From positions 1-64,000 of the forward strand of contig CAVQME010000010.1 in NCBI GenBank assembly GCA_963713545.1: 64,000 bases of DNA, read 5' to 3'. A program made the position numbers and the translations under genes. Positions 8,819 through 17,036 of the stretch are shown here, piece by piece (the first letter of the stretch is position 1; the number at the start of each line of letters is the position of its first letter). The notes under the pieces are model-generated. The model made no database searches and was not told where the DNA came from. It saw nothing but the letters and a program-made list of their open reading frames with translations. Source of the stretch: CAVPLM01 sp963713545. GTDB lineage: Bacteria; Actinomycetota; Thermoleophilia; RBG-16-64-13.

Positions 8819-9411
8819 TCGCCGCCACCCCGCGCGATCAACCACTTCTCCGCGAGGTCGGCGGCCCGGCCGATCAGCATGAGTATCTCTTCCCGGGGCT
8901 CGTCGAACGGCTCCAGCACGTGGTCGATGAGAGGCCGCTCGGACGCATCCGGCCGCCCCACCCCGACCCTGATCCGCCAGAAGTCACGGCTGCCCAGAGA
9001 CTTATCCATGCTGCGCAGCCCATTGTGCCCACCCAGACCTCCCCCTTCCTTCAGACGGACGTCTCCGAAGGGGATCTCGACCTCATCGTGGATCACCAGG
9101 ATCTGCGCGATGGGGATCTTGTGGTAGCGCGCGGCCTCCGCGGCCGCGCGCCCCGAGAGATTCATGAACGTCATGGGGAGCAGCAACACCACGCGGCAAC
9201 CAGCTATCAAGCCGTCTCCGACAAGTCCCTGGAAGCGCGACCGCAGACGAGGAAGACCGTGGCGCCGCCGGAGCTCCTCGCCCACCATGAAGCCGACGTT
9301 GTGCCGGTCGAACTGATACTCGGGACCAGGATTCCCCAGAGCGACTATGAGGTAGGGTGGAGCAGCCTGCACCGGATGCACGTCCCGTACGTGATGGGCG
9401 ACAAGGCTCAC
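8806..9411 (-). CDS. pth: Peptidyl-tRNA hydrolase
   Basis: Pth cleaves peptidyl-tRNA released by stalled ribosomes and recycles the tRNA. The 201-residue product has all key motifs: ALGNPGPEY, FDRHNVGFM with the catalytic His (about residue 37), the substrate-binding Asn in MTFMNLSG, HDEVEIPFGD with the catalytic Asp (usual HDDLDLP, so one conservative change), and GGGLGGHNGLRS. The GTG start at 9411 gives about 17 residues before the family start and has only a weak ribosome binding site, so the true start could be the GTG at 9372. The neighbours mfd and rplY on the same strand are the classic rplY-pth-mfd order. Confidence 0.96.
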   Translation of the reverse strand: MSLVAHHVRDVHPVQAAPPYLIVALGNPGPEYQFDRHNVGFMVGEELRRRHGLPRLRSRFQGLVGDGLIAGCRVVLLLPMTFMNLSGRAAAEAARYHKIPIAQILVIHDEVEIPFGDVRLKEGGGLGGHNGLRSMDKSLGSRDFWRIRVGVGRPDASERPLIDHVLEPFDEPREEILMLIGRAADLAEKWLIARGGGECPA

Positions 9412-9467
9412 CGGCTCGGGGCAACCCCGCCGAGGGTTTCCCCACCCGACGCTACCCCACCGCGGGT

Positions 9468-10148
9468 TTACTCCTCGCTCTGAGCCTCGGCGATGACCTC
9501 GGGCTCGGCCAGGGCCTCAGCCTCTTCTTCCACCGCCTCTTCGACTTCCACGCGCGGCGGCAGAACAGCGGCCACGATCGTCTCCGGGTCGTCGACGATG
9601 GTCACGCCCTCAGGAGCCACCAGGGCCCCCACCACTGCGTGCTGGCCGATCTCAAGAGCGCTGACATCCAGTTGCAGGACCGGCGGCACGTTATTCGGAA
9701 GAGCCCGTACCAGCACTTCACGATGCTCCCAGTCCAAGACTCCCCCTTCCACCACCCCGGCCGGCTTGCCGATCAGTTCGATGGCCACGGAGGCCTCGAT
9801 CTCCACTGCCAGGTCGACCTCGTGCAGATCGACATGGAGAAGGCGCCGTCTGGTGGGATGGAACTGGAGTTCCCTGACGACCGCGTAGTGGGCCACGGTC
9901 CGTTTGCCTCGAGTGCCCGCCTTCGCGGTCTTGGCCCCTTTGGAGCCGCCCTCGAACTCAAGCTCGAGAACAACGTTGTGACCGTGAGCCAGAGCCGCTC
10001 TCAGGTCTTCCAGGTCGATCGAGATGGCGGTAGCCGCTGAGCCCTTGCCATAGGTCACGCCGGGGATCCGTCCGTCCGCGCGCAGCCGCCGCGCCGGGCC
10101 GTTGCCGGTCTCTTCCCGCTCGCGTACCGCCAGTTTGATCGTATCCAT
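9468..10148 (-). CDS. rplY: 50S ribosomal protein L25 / general stress protein Ctc
   Basis: This protein binds 5S rRNA in the large ribosomal subunit; the long form is the Ctc/TL5 type. The 226 residues comprise an N-terminal L25 domain (about 1-95, with AVREREETGNGPARRLRADG and IPGVTYGKG) and a C-terminal TL5 beta domain (about 100-190, with VDLHEVDLAVEIEASVAIEL and GQHAVVGALVAPEGVTIV). The protein ends in a strongly acidic Glu/Ala tail typical of high-GC bacteria. The L25 domain contains an Ala/Lys-rich insertion near residues 72-88. The gene is between prs and pth on the same strand, the usual prs-rplY-pth grouping. The start ATG is well placed. Confidence 0.95.
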   Translation of the reverse strand: MDTIKLAVREREETGNGPARRLRADGRIPGVTYGKGSAATAISIDLEDLRAALAHGHNVVLELEFEGGSKGAKTAKAGTRGKRTVAHYAVVRELQFHPTRRRLLHVDLHEVDLAVEIEASVAIELIGKPAGVVEGGVLDWEHREVLVRALPNNVPPVLQLDVSALEIGQHAVVGALVAPEGVTIVDDPETIVAAVLPPRVEVEEAVEEEAEALAEPEVIAEAQSEE

Positions 10149-10173
10149 GCCCGTCTCCTGCCCGTCTCTTCAG

Positions 10174-11169
10174 CTAGAAAAGCTGATTGTCTCCCTGAAA
10201 CAGCTCGCTGACCGATTCATCGGTGAACACGTTCCTGATCGTGTCCGCCAGAATATCGGCCGTGGATAGTACCACAATCTTCGTCTGGTCCGTCCCTTCG
10301 CGGAGAGGGATGGTATCTGTTACCACGCATTCCTTGAGGGCAGAAGCCGCTATTCGCTCGTAGGCCGGATCGGACAGGACCGGGTGGGTACAGGCGGCGT
10401 ACACGGCCTTCGCCCCGCCGTCGATGAGAACCTGGACTCCATTCACCAAGGTACCCGCGGTGTCGATGATGTCGTCTACGATAATGGCCGTCTTCCCGGC
10501 GACTTCTCCGATGACGTGCATGACCCGGGAGACATTGTGTTCGGGCCGGAGCTTCGTGAGCACGGCGACCGAGCATTCCAGGCGATCGGCCATCCGCTTC
10601 GCGGTCTTGAGACCACCCGCATCCGGGGAGACCACCACCTTCTCACCAAGGTCTTTGAGCTTGAAGTAGTCGGCGATCATGGAGAGTGCCGTCATATGGT
10701 CGACCGGGATCCCAAAGAACCCCTGCAACTGGCCGGCATGCAGGTCCATCGTCAAGACGCGGTCGACTCCCGCGGCTTCGATGATATCCGCCACCAGCCG
10801 GGCCGTGATGGGCTCCCTGGGGCAACTCTTCTTATCCTGGCGGGAATATCCCATCCAGGGCACCACCGCGGTGACCCGGTGCGCTGACGCCAAGCGGGCG
10901 GCCTGGGCCATGATGAGGAGTTCCATGAGGTTCTCGTTGACGGGACGACAGGTCGGCTGGACGATGAACACGTCGGCGCCACGGACGCTCTCCCGGTACT
11001 TGACGTAAATCTCCCCATCCGCGAAGGTCCTGATATCCACGTGGCCCAGCTCGATGCCCAGCTTCTCAGCGATCCTGTGCCCGAGCTCGGGGTTACCCCG
11101 CCCGGAGAAGACCATCAACGAACGCTCAGGGGTTATCCGGGTGCAGCGTCGCGGCTCCCAATCTCCCAT
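10174..11169 (-). CDS. prs: Ribose-phosphate pyrophosphokinase (PRPP synthetase)
   Basis: This enzyme makes PRPP from ribose 5-phosphate and ATP, feeding purine, pyrimidine, NAD and histidine synthesis; the his genes at the other end of the window depend on PRPP. The 331 residues show the class I features: SGRGNPELGHRIAEKLG, the FADGEIYVKY segment, the flexible loop RQDKKSCPREPITARL, the catalytic TMDLHAGQLQGFF, and the PRPP loop VDDIIDTAGTL (about residues 238-248). The N-terminus carries about 14 extra residues. The ATG at 11169 has a strong GGAGGAG ribosome binding site. It follows glmU, matching the conserved glmU-prs-rplY-pth order. Confidence 0.97.
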   Translation of the reverse strand: MGDWEPRRCTRITPERSLMVFSGRGNPELGHRIAEKLGIELGHVDIRTFADGEIYVKYRESVRGADVFIVQPTCRPVNENLMELLIMAQAARLASAHRVTAVVPWMGYSRQDKKSCPREPITARLVADIIEAAGVDRVLTMDLHAGQLQGFFGIPVDHMTALSMIADYFKLKDLGEKVVVSPDAGGLKTAKRMADRLECSVAVLTKLRPEHNVSRVMHVIGEVAGKTAIIVDDIIDTAGTLVNGVQVLIDGGAKAVYAACTHPVLSDPAYERIAASALKECVVTDTIPLREGTDQTKIVVLSTADILADTIRNVFTDESVSELFQGDNQLF

Positions 11170-11241
11170 GCCCGGCTCCTCCTCGCTCTCAACTACCTCA
11201 GGTTAGTACGGTACCACCCATGGCGGCCGCATGTCTGCCCC

Positions 11242-12015
11242 CTACCCCGGATCTGAGGCTCCGCCAAGTCCTGATCGCCCCTCCATGACGGTCTCGGCTT
11301 CGGCAAGCTCCTCCCGAGAATTAACCCCCATCACCAGGGAGGGATCCGCTACGATGCTCGCCGAAACCCGCTCGCCCCGCTCCCGCAGTCCGGCGATGAC
11401 GTCGGTAAGGTAGATCTCGCCTTGGTCGTTGTCGGCTCCCACCCTCTCCAGTATCTCCAGCGCGAGCGGCACTGGGAGGACGTACATGCCGGAATTGATC
11501 TCGCGCACGGCCAGTTCCTCGGGAGTGGCGTCCCGGTGCTCCACGATCCGCAACACGCTGCCGTCGGCGGCTCGGACCACGCGGCCGTACCCGCTGGGAT
11601 CGTCAAGCATGGCCGTGAGAACCGTGGCGGACGCGCCGGATGCTCCGTAGTCGCGAACCAAAGAAAGCAGCGTCTCCGCCGTCACCAGCGGGGTGTCTCC
11701 AGGGAGCACTACGGTGGGACCGGGCATCAACTGGGGAGCCGCGGCCAACAGCGCGTGACCGGTGCCCAGTTGCCGCTCCTGAAGCGCGACCAGGCACTCT
11801 GGAGGCAGGTGGGGGAGCACCTGCTCGTACCCGTACCCGAGCACCACGACCACCCGAGGCGCGCATAGCTGGCCCACCGCGTCCAGGACGTGAAGAAGCA
11901 TGGGCCGTCCGCACACCGGGTGCAGCACCTTGGGAAGCTCCGACTTCATGCGCGTGCCTTGGCCGGCGGCCAGTATCACGACGCTGGCGATCAAAGGATT
12001 CAAATCAGTTTGCAC
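11242..12015 (-). CDS. glmU: UDP-GlcNAc pyrophosphorylase, GlmU N-terminal domain only
   Basis: The 257-residue product is the nucleotidyltransferase half of GlmU, which makes UDP-GlcNAc from UTP and GlcNAc-1-P for peptidoglycan. It shows the pyrophosphorylase signature LAAGQGTRMKSELPKVLHPV (about residues 14-33), then QLGTGHALL, LPGDTPLV, GYGRVVR, EINSGMYV and DNDQGEIYLTDVI. Full-length bacterial GlmU has about 450-490 residues and a C-terminal left-handed beta-helix that acetylates glucosamine-1-phosphate. Here a real TAG ends the gene after the first domain, and prs starts 73 nt later, so no acetyltransferase half is present in any frame. The start is a GTG. Placement next to prs supports GlmU descent rather than an unrelated sugar nucleotidyltransferase. 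Confidence 0.85.
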   Translation of the reverse strand: MQTDLNPLIASVVILAAGQGTRMKSELPKVLHPVCGRPMLLHVLDAVGQLCAPRVVVVLGYGYEQVLPHLPPECLVALQERQLGTGHALLAAAPQLMPGPTVVLPGDTPLVTAETLLSLVRDYGASGASATVLTAMLDDPSGYGRVVRAADGSVLRIVEHRDATPEELAVREINSGMYVLPVPLALEILERVGADNDQGEIYLTDVIAGLRERGERVSASIVADPSLVMGVNSREELAEAETVMEGRSGLGGASDPG

Positions 12016-12046
12016 CCCGACAATACTACGGACGCAGAAGGGAAGC

Positions 12047-12117
12047 TGGGGCGGCAGGATTCGAACCTACGCATCACGGGACCAAAACCCGTTGCCTTAC
12101 CACTTGGCCACGCCCCA
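12047..12117 (-). tRNA. tRNA-Gln (anticodon TTG)
   Basis: This is a complete 71-nt cloverleaf on the minus strand. The acceptor TGGGGCG pairs with CGCCCCA over 7 bp. The anticodon stem ACGGG/CCCGT holds the loop TTTTGGT, with anticodon TTG. The T arm is GTAGG-TTCGAAT-CCTGC, with one G-U pair. The 3' CCA is not encoded. It has its own promoter at 12159-12188 and lies directly upstream of glmU on the same strand. Confidence 0.97.
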
Positions 12118-12158
12118 CCGCTTCCAGATGCGGAGGCAGATGCCCCGCGAGCCCAGGG

Positions 12159-12188
12159 AGTATAGGTCAGCCGTCAAAGGGGTGTCAA
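12159..12188 (-). promoter_or_regulatory. Sigma-70-type promoter of tRNA-Gln
   Basis: On the minus strand a perfect -35 TTGACA (12183-12188) is followed by 18 bp and a -10 TATACT (12159-12164). Transcription should begin near 12152, about 35 nt before the tRNA 5' end. This is the strongest consensus promoter I see in the window and fits a stable-RNA gene. Confidence 0.85.
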
Positions 12189-12226
12189 GGCGCGACGGCT
12201 GGCCCCGAAAGGCCCGTCGTCGCGCC
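12189..12226 (-). terminator. Hairpin after ispE, abutting the tRNA-Gln promoter
   Basis: Perfect 9-bp arms GGCGCGACG (12189-12197) and CGTCGCGCC (12218-12226) enclose a second inner stem GGCC/GGCC. It ends exactly where the -35 box of tRNA-Gln begins, so it probably terminates ispE transcription before the tRNA unit. There is no U-run. The rest of 12118-12338 holds nothing else I can name. Confidence 0.5.
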
Positions 12227-12338
12227 TCTCGTGGGTCTCGCTCGTCAGTTCTCTGTGAGCATCACCGAGGCCGCGAACGGCCATGGGCAGCCGGTAGTGA
12301 CATGTGGTTCTTCATGGTCGGTCCGCCTGCATGTTCAG

Positions 12339-13352
12339 TCAGGCGGCCGTCGCCCGACGGACTCGTAACCCCCTCGCCGCCAACTTCTCGGCCAGCGTGT
12401 CCGCGGCGGAGGGTGTCGCGGCGAGACCGAAGAGCGTCGGGCCGGAGCCGCTCATCGCCGCCCCGAGGGCCCCCTCTTCCATGATGGCGCGGAGATCGCC
12501 GACCAAGCTGGGGAGCAGACCGAAACTGGCTCTTTGCAGATCGTTGGCGAGCAGTCCGGCGGCCTGCCCCGCGACCTGGTCTGGACCCAACCGCCCCCCC
12601 ATCCACGCGCGGCTCAGAGCCCGCCAGGCTGCCTCGTGCGCGCTCACTCGCCCGCCGAACTCCATCCCACCTTCTGCCGCGGCCGAAGGCCCGCCACCTC
12701 CCGTCGCTTCCGGGCCGATGGCCGACGTTGCATCACCAGCCGACCCCGCCTGGCTCGATACGGTCCGATCGAACTCGTTGTAGACGGCCGCGGTCGACAG
12801 CTGCGCCTCGTTGAACACCAGGACGAGCGGCAGTGAGGGAAGCCGCACCGGTTCGAGCACGTCACCCACCCCCCGGGCGAACGTGGCCTCCGGTCGCAAG
12901 AAGAAGGGAACATCCGCGCCTACGCTCCGAGCCAGGGCCTGGAGCAGGTCCTCCCCCGGCCTCTGTCCACCTGCCGCGACTATCGCTTCGGCCCCCGCTC
13001 TAAGCGCGGCAGCAGCGTCGGAACTACCTCCCCCGAGTCCGGCCCCGATCGGGATGGCTTTTGTGATACCGGCCCGCCCCTCGATGGCCCACCCCGTGGC
13101 CCTCTCCAGAGAACGCAGCGCCTGGGTGACCAGGTTGTCCTCCCCCGGCGCCGTTTCGCACTCCACCTGCAGGTTTCCGGGGCTCTCTCCCGACGGCCGG
13201 GCTGCCAGTTCGAACACCAACTGGTCGAACAAATCGACAGGTGCGAAGACCGAGAAGACCTCGTGATAGCCGTCGGCGCCGGCCGATCCGACCAGCAGGC
13301 TCAAGTTGACCTTAGCGGGCGTCTTGACCTCACTCTCCACATGGCTGCTCAT
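12339..13352 (-). CDS. ispE: 4-(cytidine-5'-diphospho)-2-C-methyl-D-erythritol kinase
   Basis: IspE is the GHMP-family kinase of the MEP pathway for isoprenoid precursors. The 337-residue product has TPAKVNLSLLV at the N-terminus (catalytic Lys), the ATP loop PIGAGLGGGSSDAAAALRAG (about 96-115), SVGADVPFF with the catalytic Asp, and the C-terminal GAAMSGSGPTLFGL motif. It is longer than the usual 280-300 residues because of a low-complexity Gly/Ser/Ala insertion of about 40 residues between residues 200 and 245. The ATG at 13352 starts just before the first conserved segment. The preceding gene on the strand ends 7 nt upstream. Start choice is moderately certain. Confidence 0.95.
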   Translation of the reverse strand: MSSHVESEVKTPAKVNLSLLVGSAGADGYHEVFSVFAPVDLFDQLVFELAARPSGESPGNLQVECETAPGEDNLVTQALRSLERATGWAIEGRAGITKAIPIGAGLGGGSSDAAAALRAGAEAIVAAGGQRPGEDLLQALARSVGADVPFFLRPEATFARGVGDVLEPVRLPSLPLVLVFNEAQLSTAAVYNEFDRTVSSQAGSAGDATSAIGPEATGGGGPSAAAEGGMEFGGRVSAHEAAWRALSRAWMGGRLGPDQVAGQAAGLLANDLQRASFGLLPSLVGDLRAIMEEGALGAAMSGSGPTLFGLAATPSAADTLAEKLAARGLRVRRATAA

Positions 13353-13359
13353 TGCTCAT

Positions 13360-14103
13360 TCATCCAGACGCCAAAGACCCGAAGACGAGCAGGTCTTCGC
13401 CGCCTGCGTCGAGCAAGGCCAAGTGCGACGCATCGAGCCGGTAGCCGCGAACCTGCGCCAGCAACCCGAGATAGGCGTCCTCGGCCCGCATGGCAGGCTC
13501 GGGCCCGGCCATCTTGGTGGTCGCCACGGGCCCCACCGACAATGGACCGATCCCCTCCGAGCCGCAGGCACCCTCTGTGTATTGCGCGGTGTACCTGTTG
13601 ACAGCCGCCTTGCCGGCCATCCTGCCCTCGGCGAACCCGGCCGTGATTTCGAAGTCGGACGGGTCTACTGCATCGACCGACCACTGGCGCAGGCTCCAGC
13701 TTGACCCCTCCAAAGCATCGGGCCGGTCCGCTTCCATCCAGTACTCGACGTAGTCACTCGCCCGCCCGTCGGCAGTCAACGTCACCAGCCACAAGTTGTG
13801 GTAGACCTCCGGCACGCCGCCCTCGCCAGAACCACCCCGCGGATACCGTGTCACGCCCCGGACGACGTATAGATCCCCTTCCCGGGCGATCACTTCGTAC
13901 TCGAACTCCCACGGGATCCTCGAGTCCCCCTGCCCTATCCACCAGGTGACGATAGCGTCTCGTCCCCGATAGGGGTCTCTGTGCGGCGCCGTGTAGTAGC
14001 AGGCGTCCTCGGTGAACAAACGCGCGATATCAACGGGGTCGTCCGTCTTCCATGCAACCTTGTACTGCTCCAGCCACTCCTCGATCCGGACAAAGTCGAT
14101 CAT
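13360..14103 (-). CDS. NTF2-like (SnoaL) and META/HslJ two-domain protein
   Basis: The 247-residue product joins two small folds. Residues about 1-110 look like an NTF2/SnoaL-type domain: IEEWLEQYKVAWKTDDP, LFTEDACYYTAPHRDPYRG, WWIGQGDSRIPWEFEYEVIA, then VYHNLWLVTLTADGRA. Residues about 155-245 look like a META (DUF306/HslJ) domain: ITAGFAEGRMAGKAAVNRYT and VGPVATTKMAGPEPAMRAED. META domains occur in the heat-shock protein HslJ and in secreted inhibitors; SnoaL domains in small enzymes or binding modules. No signal peptide is seen, so it is probably cytoplasmic. The start is an ATG 3 nt after a strong GGAGGAGGAGGGG site. Function is unknown. Confidence 0.75.
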   Translation of the reverse strand: MIDFVRIEEWLEQYKVAWKTDDPVDIARLFTEDACYYTAPHRDPYRGRDAIVTWWIGQGDSRIPWEFEYEVIAREGDLYVVRGVTRYPRGGSGEGGVPEVYHNLWLVTLTADGRASDYVEYWMEADRPDALEGSSWSLRQWSVDAVDPSDFEITAGFAEGRMAGKAAVNRYTAQYTEGACGSEGIGPLSVGPVATTKMAGPEPAMRAEDAYLGLLAQVRGYRLDASHLALLDAGGEDLLVFGSLASG

Positions 14104-14163
14104 CGAGCCCCTCCTCCTCCGCCGCACGTTGTATCCTCGAGATGCGACCGGCAGAGTGTCATC

Positions 14164-14862
14164 TCAGGGCCCCTGGTTGAACCAGCGCATCAGAGTTTCC
14201 CGGGAGATGAGCGGCCGGCTCACTTCCTCGAGGGTCGCCGGACCGATCGTCCCTGTCTCGACCAGCTCCCGACCGGCCCGCTCGGCCGCCTCCAAAACGG
14301 CTCTGCCCTCCGCCGTCAACTCTCCCTCTCTCTTGAGCAACGAGGCATGCGGCCGCAGCACGGCTCCTGCGAACTCCACGCTCGCGTTCTCGGCCAGCTC
14401 CTCCGCGATCCGTAGCACGGTGTCGCAGTTTTCCTTCTCCCACCAGCCGCTCGTGCACACGAGTGCGATCGTCCTTATCTGGACGTCGGCGCGGAACCGG
14501 GCACGCGTGCGCCCTTCTCGGGTCTCCAAGACGGGATCCAGCAGTGGGCACAGCCGGTTGATGACGTTCTGCATCGCGCCGGGCAGCGGGATATAGACCG
14601 GGGTGGCGAGAACCAGGATGTCCGCGTTCTTCAAAGCGGCAAGAACACCCTCCATATCGTCCTTGTGAACGCATCTCCCCGGGGTGCGTTCCCAGCAGCG
14701 CATCTCTCCACAGTCGCACGGTTTGACCGCCAGCTTGTCGGTGTAGAACAGCTCAACCTCGCAGCCCCCGTTTTCCATCCCTTGGAGAAACGGGGTGAGG
14801 ACCAGCGCCGTGTCCCCCTTCTCCATTCGGGGGCTACCGTTTATGGCGACCGCCCTTGTCAT
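14164..14862 (-). CDS. NADPH-dependent FMN reductase / flavodoxin-fold protein with Cys cluster
   Basis: The 232-residue product has the flavodoxin-like fold of NADPH-dependent FMN reductases. The N-terminal loop AINGSPRMEKGDTALVL binds FMN phosphate, and ILVLATPVYIPLPGAMQNVI follows. Between them is CDCGEMRCWERTPGRC (about 50-65), four cysteines at the place where iron-sulfur flavoproteins carry a compact 4Fe-4S motif, though spacing here (C-x-C-x4-C-x7-C) differs from Isf. It may be an electron carrier or a disulfide-type reductase. The ATG at 14862 follows GAGGAGG. It shares strand and possibly transcript with the NTF2-META gene 60 nt downstream. A relative with a tighter cluster lies at 47795-48385. 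Confidence 0.8.
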   Translation of the reverse strand: MTRAVAINGSPRMEKGDTALVLTPFLQGMENGGCEVELFYTDKLAVKPCDCGEMRCWERTPGRCVHKDDMEGVLAALKNADILVLATPVYIPLPGAMQNVINRLCPLLDPVLETREGRTRARFRADVQIRTIALVCTSGWWEKENCDTVLRIAEELAENASVEFAGAVLRPHASLLKREGELTAEGRAVLEAAERAGRELVETGTIGPATLEEVSRPLISRETLMRWFNQGP

Positions 14863-15121
14863 CTCGTCCTCCTCAGGTCGCATTCAGGCTGCCGAAGCGT
14901 CCCCAGTCACTCCCCGAAGACTTGACCATCCCCAAGGATCCTTCTCCATAAGGTTAGCCTGTCGCCTGCCGCGAGTAAATCGGCAGGTGAGCACACCGGA
15001 CGGTGGGCACACCGGAGGGTGGGCGTCCCGGAGCGGCCGGCTATCGGCGGCTCCGCTCTCGGGCCCAAAAGAAGCGAGTAACATGCACACAGTGGGACGA
15101 TTCCCCTGACCCGACCATCTA

Positions 15122-16939
15122 ATGCCGAAACGCGCACTGTGGGGGGAAGATCGGTTGAACCTTTGGGGAGACTCGCGCTTGCGGAGACGCAAGATCCACT
15201 GGAAGCGCGTCGCGGTCTGGGGTCTCGTGGGTCTTTTCCTGCTGCTCCTCATCTCAGGCGGGGCCTTCTACCTCTGGTTCCGCAGCCAGGTCGGTGCGGC
15301 GAACGCAGATGTAGACCCAGCCATCATCCAGGCGCTCGACAACCCGGCCGCCGGCTCGAACGGGTCGACCTCTGACTCCTCTTACGGCCGTGCTACCGAC
15401 ACCGCAGCCGGCCCGGGCACGCCATCCGGCAGCAATATCGTGCTTCTGGGAGCTGACAAGCTAGAGAGCGAAGAGGGCAAGGCCGGCCGTTCGGATACTG
15501 TCATGCTGGTCCACGTCGACCCCGAGAACCACTTCCTATCCGTGCTTTCGGTTCCCCGGGATCTCAGGGTGAACGTGCCGGGACACGGGGTGGAGAAGAT
15601 GAACGCGGCGTACACATACGGTGGCGCTGCTCTCGTGATCCGCACCGTCCAGGACGAATTAGGGGTCGACCTCGATCACTATGTCGAGATGGATTTCAAC
15701 GCCTTCAAGGACATCACCGACACTTTGGGCGGCGTCTACCTAGATGTCGACCGCCGCTACGACGACGGTAAGATCCAATTCGCCCCTGGATATCAATTGT
15801 TGGACGGACTGAACGCCCTGAGGTTCGTTCGGACTCGTCACGATACCAACCTCGATTTCGGCCGGATGCAGCGCCAGCAGCGCTTCCTATCGGCGCTCCG
15901 GGAGCAGGCGATGGGCTGGAACCTCCCTCTCAAGCTGCCCGGTCTCATCGAAAGCCTCTTCAGCAACGTGAAGACCGACCTCACGGCCAACGAGATCCTC
16001 AAGCTGGCCTACTGGGCCGTCAGACTCGATGACGACCGCGTGAAGATGGCAAGCGTCGTCGCCGACATCGAAACCGTCGATGGGGTTTCATACGTGCTCG
16101 CTTCGGACAAGGAGATCTCCTCGGCGGTGGAAGCCTTCCTTACTCCTCCTCAGACCGCCGATGAGGAGCCGGCCTCCTCGGGTGACCAGGTCGAGCCGTC
16201 AGCAGCCACACTGAAGATCGTTGAGCTCACCGGAGCACCGGTCGACCTCATCAACCGTAGCGCACGCACCGGCCAGGCTGCCCTTGCGGCGGTCTGGCTC
16301 TCTCGCTTGGGAGCGGCCGTCAACAGTGCCAGGGACACCACAAAGCGTCCCCTCGAGGGCACCGAGGTAGCCTATCCTTGGGGTGGCCAGACCGAGGCTC
16401 AGATGGTCGCCGAGGCCCTCGGAATCGAGACTCTCCGAGAAGTCTCCTCCCTCGACCGAGTCACCGTCACACTCGGCATGAGCTACGGACTGAGCGCCGA
16501 GCAGCTTGCTGCCGAGATGGCGCGCCCCAGTCCGGACACCGACCGGTGGAGCGGTTTCGCCAGGGAAGTCGCTTTCCCGTTGATGGCACCCTCCTACATA
16601 CCTGCCAGTTGCACCTATTCCTATTACCGCGCCTATGACATCAGCGTGGGCGACGGGTCCAAGCCCGCTCTCAAAGTCGGATACCGTCACGGCGACGAAG
16701 ACCAGTACCTCTGCGTGAACGCCGCCGACTGGCTCGACGCTCCCCTGGCCAGCGCTGGGGAGGAAGTGCAGGGCTACCCAGTGGTGCTCACGGTGGTGGG
16801 TACCAGCGCAAAGCCCGAACGCGTGTGGTGGAAGAAGGACGGCGTTCTCTACTGGGTCTCGAACACGCTGCTCTACGAGCTCAGCAAGGAGGATCTGCTG
16901 GCGGTCGCGATGTCCGCCGTGCCGGTCCCCGCGCCCTAG
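15122..16939 (+). CDS. LytR-CpsA-Psr (LCP) family cell-wall ligase
   Basis: LCP proteins attach teichoic acids, arabinogalactan or capsule to peptidoglycan from undecaprenyl-phosphate carriers. The 605 residues have a basic cytoplasmic tail, one membrane helix (about 29-52), and an external LCP domain (about 105-250) with NIVLLGADK, the GRSDTVMLVHVDP and SVPRDLRVNVPG arginines, NAAYTYGG, and RFVRTRHDTNLDFGRMQRQQ. A LytR_C-like domain follows (about 365-465), then a C-terminal module I do not recognise. The first helix preceded by WKRVAVWGL supports the ATG at 15122. It stands alone on the plus strand, divergent from the FMN reductase. The region 14863-15121 between them shows no further gene. 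Confidence 0.93.
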   Translation: MPKRALWGEDRLNLWGDSRLRRRKIHWKRVAVWGLVGLFLLLLISGGAFYLWFRSQVGAANADVDPAIIQALDNPAAGSNGSTSDSSYGRATDTAAGPGTPSGSNIVLLGADKLESEEGKAGRSDTVMLVHVDPENHFLSVLSVPRDLRVNVPGHGVEKMNAAYTYGGAALVIRTVQDELGVDLDHYVEMDFNAFKDITDTLGGVYLDVDRRYDDGKIQFAPGYQLLDGLNALRFVRTRHDTNLDFGRMQRQQRFLSALREQAMGWNLPLKLPGLIESLFSNVKTDLTANEILKLAYWAVRLDDDRVKMASVVADIETVDGVSYVLASDKEISSAVEAFLTPPQTADEEPASSGDQVEPSAATLKIVELTGAPVDLINRSARTGQAALAAVWLSRLGAAVNSARDTTKRPLEGTEVAYPWGGQTEAQMVAEALGIETLREVSSLDRVTVTLGMSYGLSAEQLAAEMARPSPDTDRWSGFAREVAFPLMAPSYIPASCTYSYYRAYDISVGDGSKPALKVGYRHGDEDQYLCVNAADWLDAPLASAGEEVQGYPVVLTVVGTSAKPERVWWKKDGVLYWVSNTLLYELSKEDLLAVAMSAVPVPAP

Positions 16940-16996
16940 ACCGCCCGAGGCGCTTCAAGCCGCACTTGCACTGTAGCGTCGCCCGACGTGGGCGTG

Positions 16997-17012
16997 GCGC
17001 GGGCACCCGCGC
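16997..17012. terminator. Hairpin between convergent LCP and rsmA genes
   Basis: GCGCGGG-CA-CCCGCGC is a perfect inverted repeat in the 97-nt gap between two convergent genes. Its position suits a bidirectional terminator, but neither side has a U-run. Confidence 0.4.
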
Positions 17013-17036
17013 ACTCCTCGGCGTCCATCGACCGTG

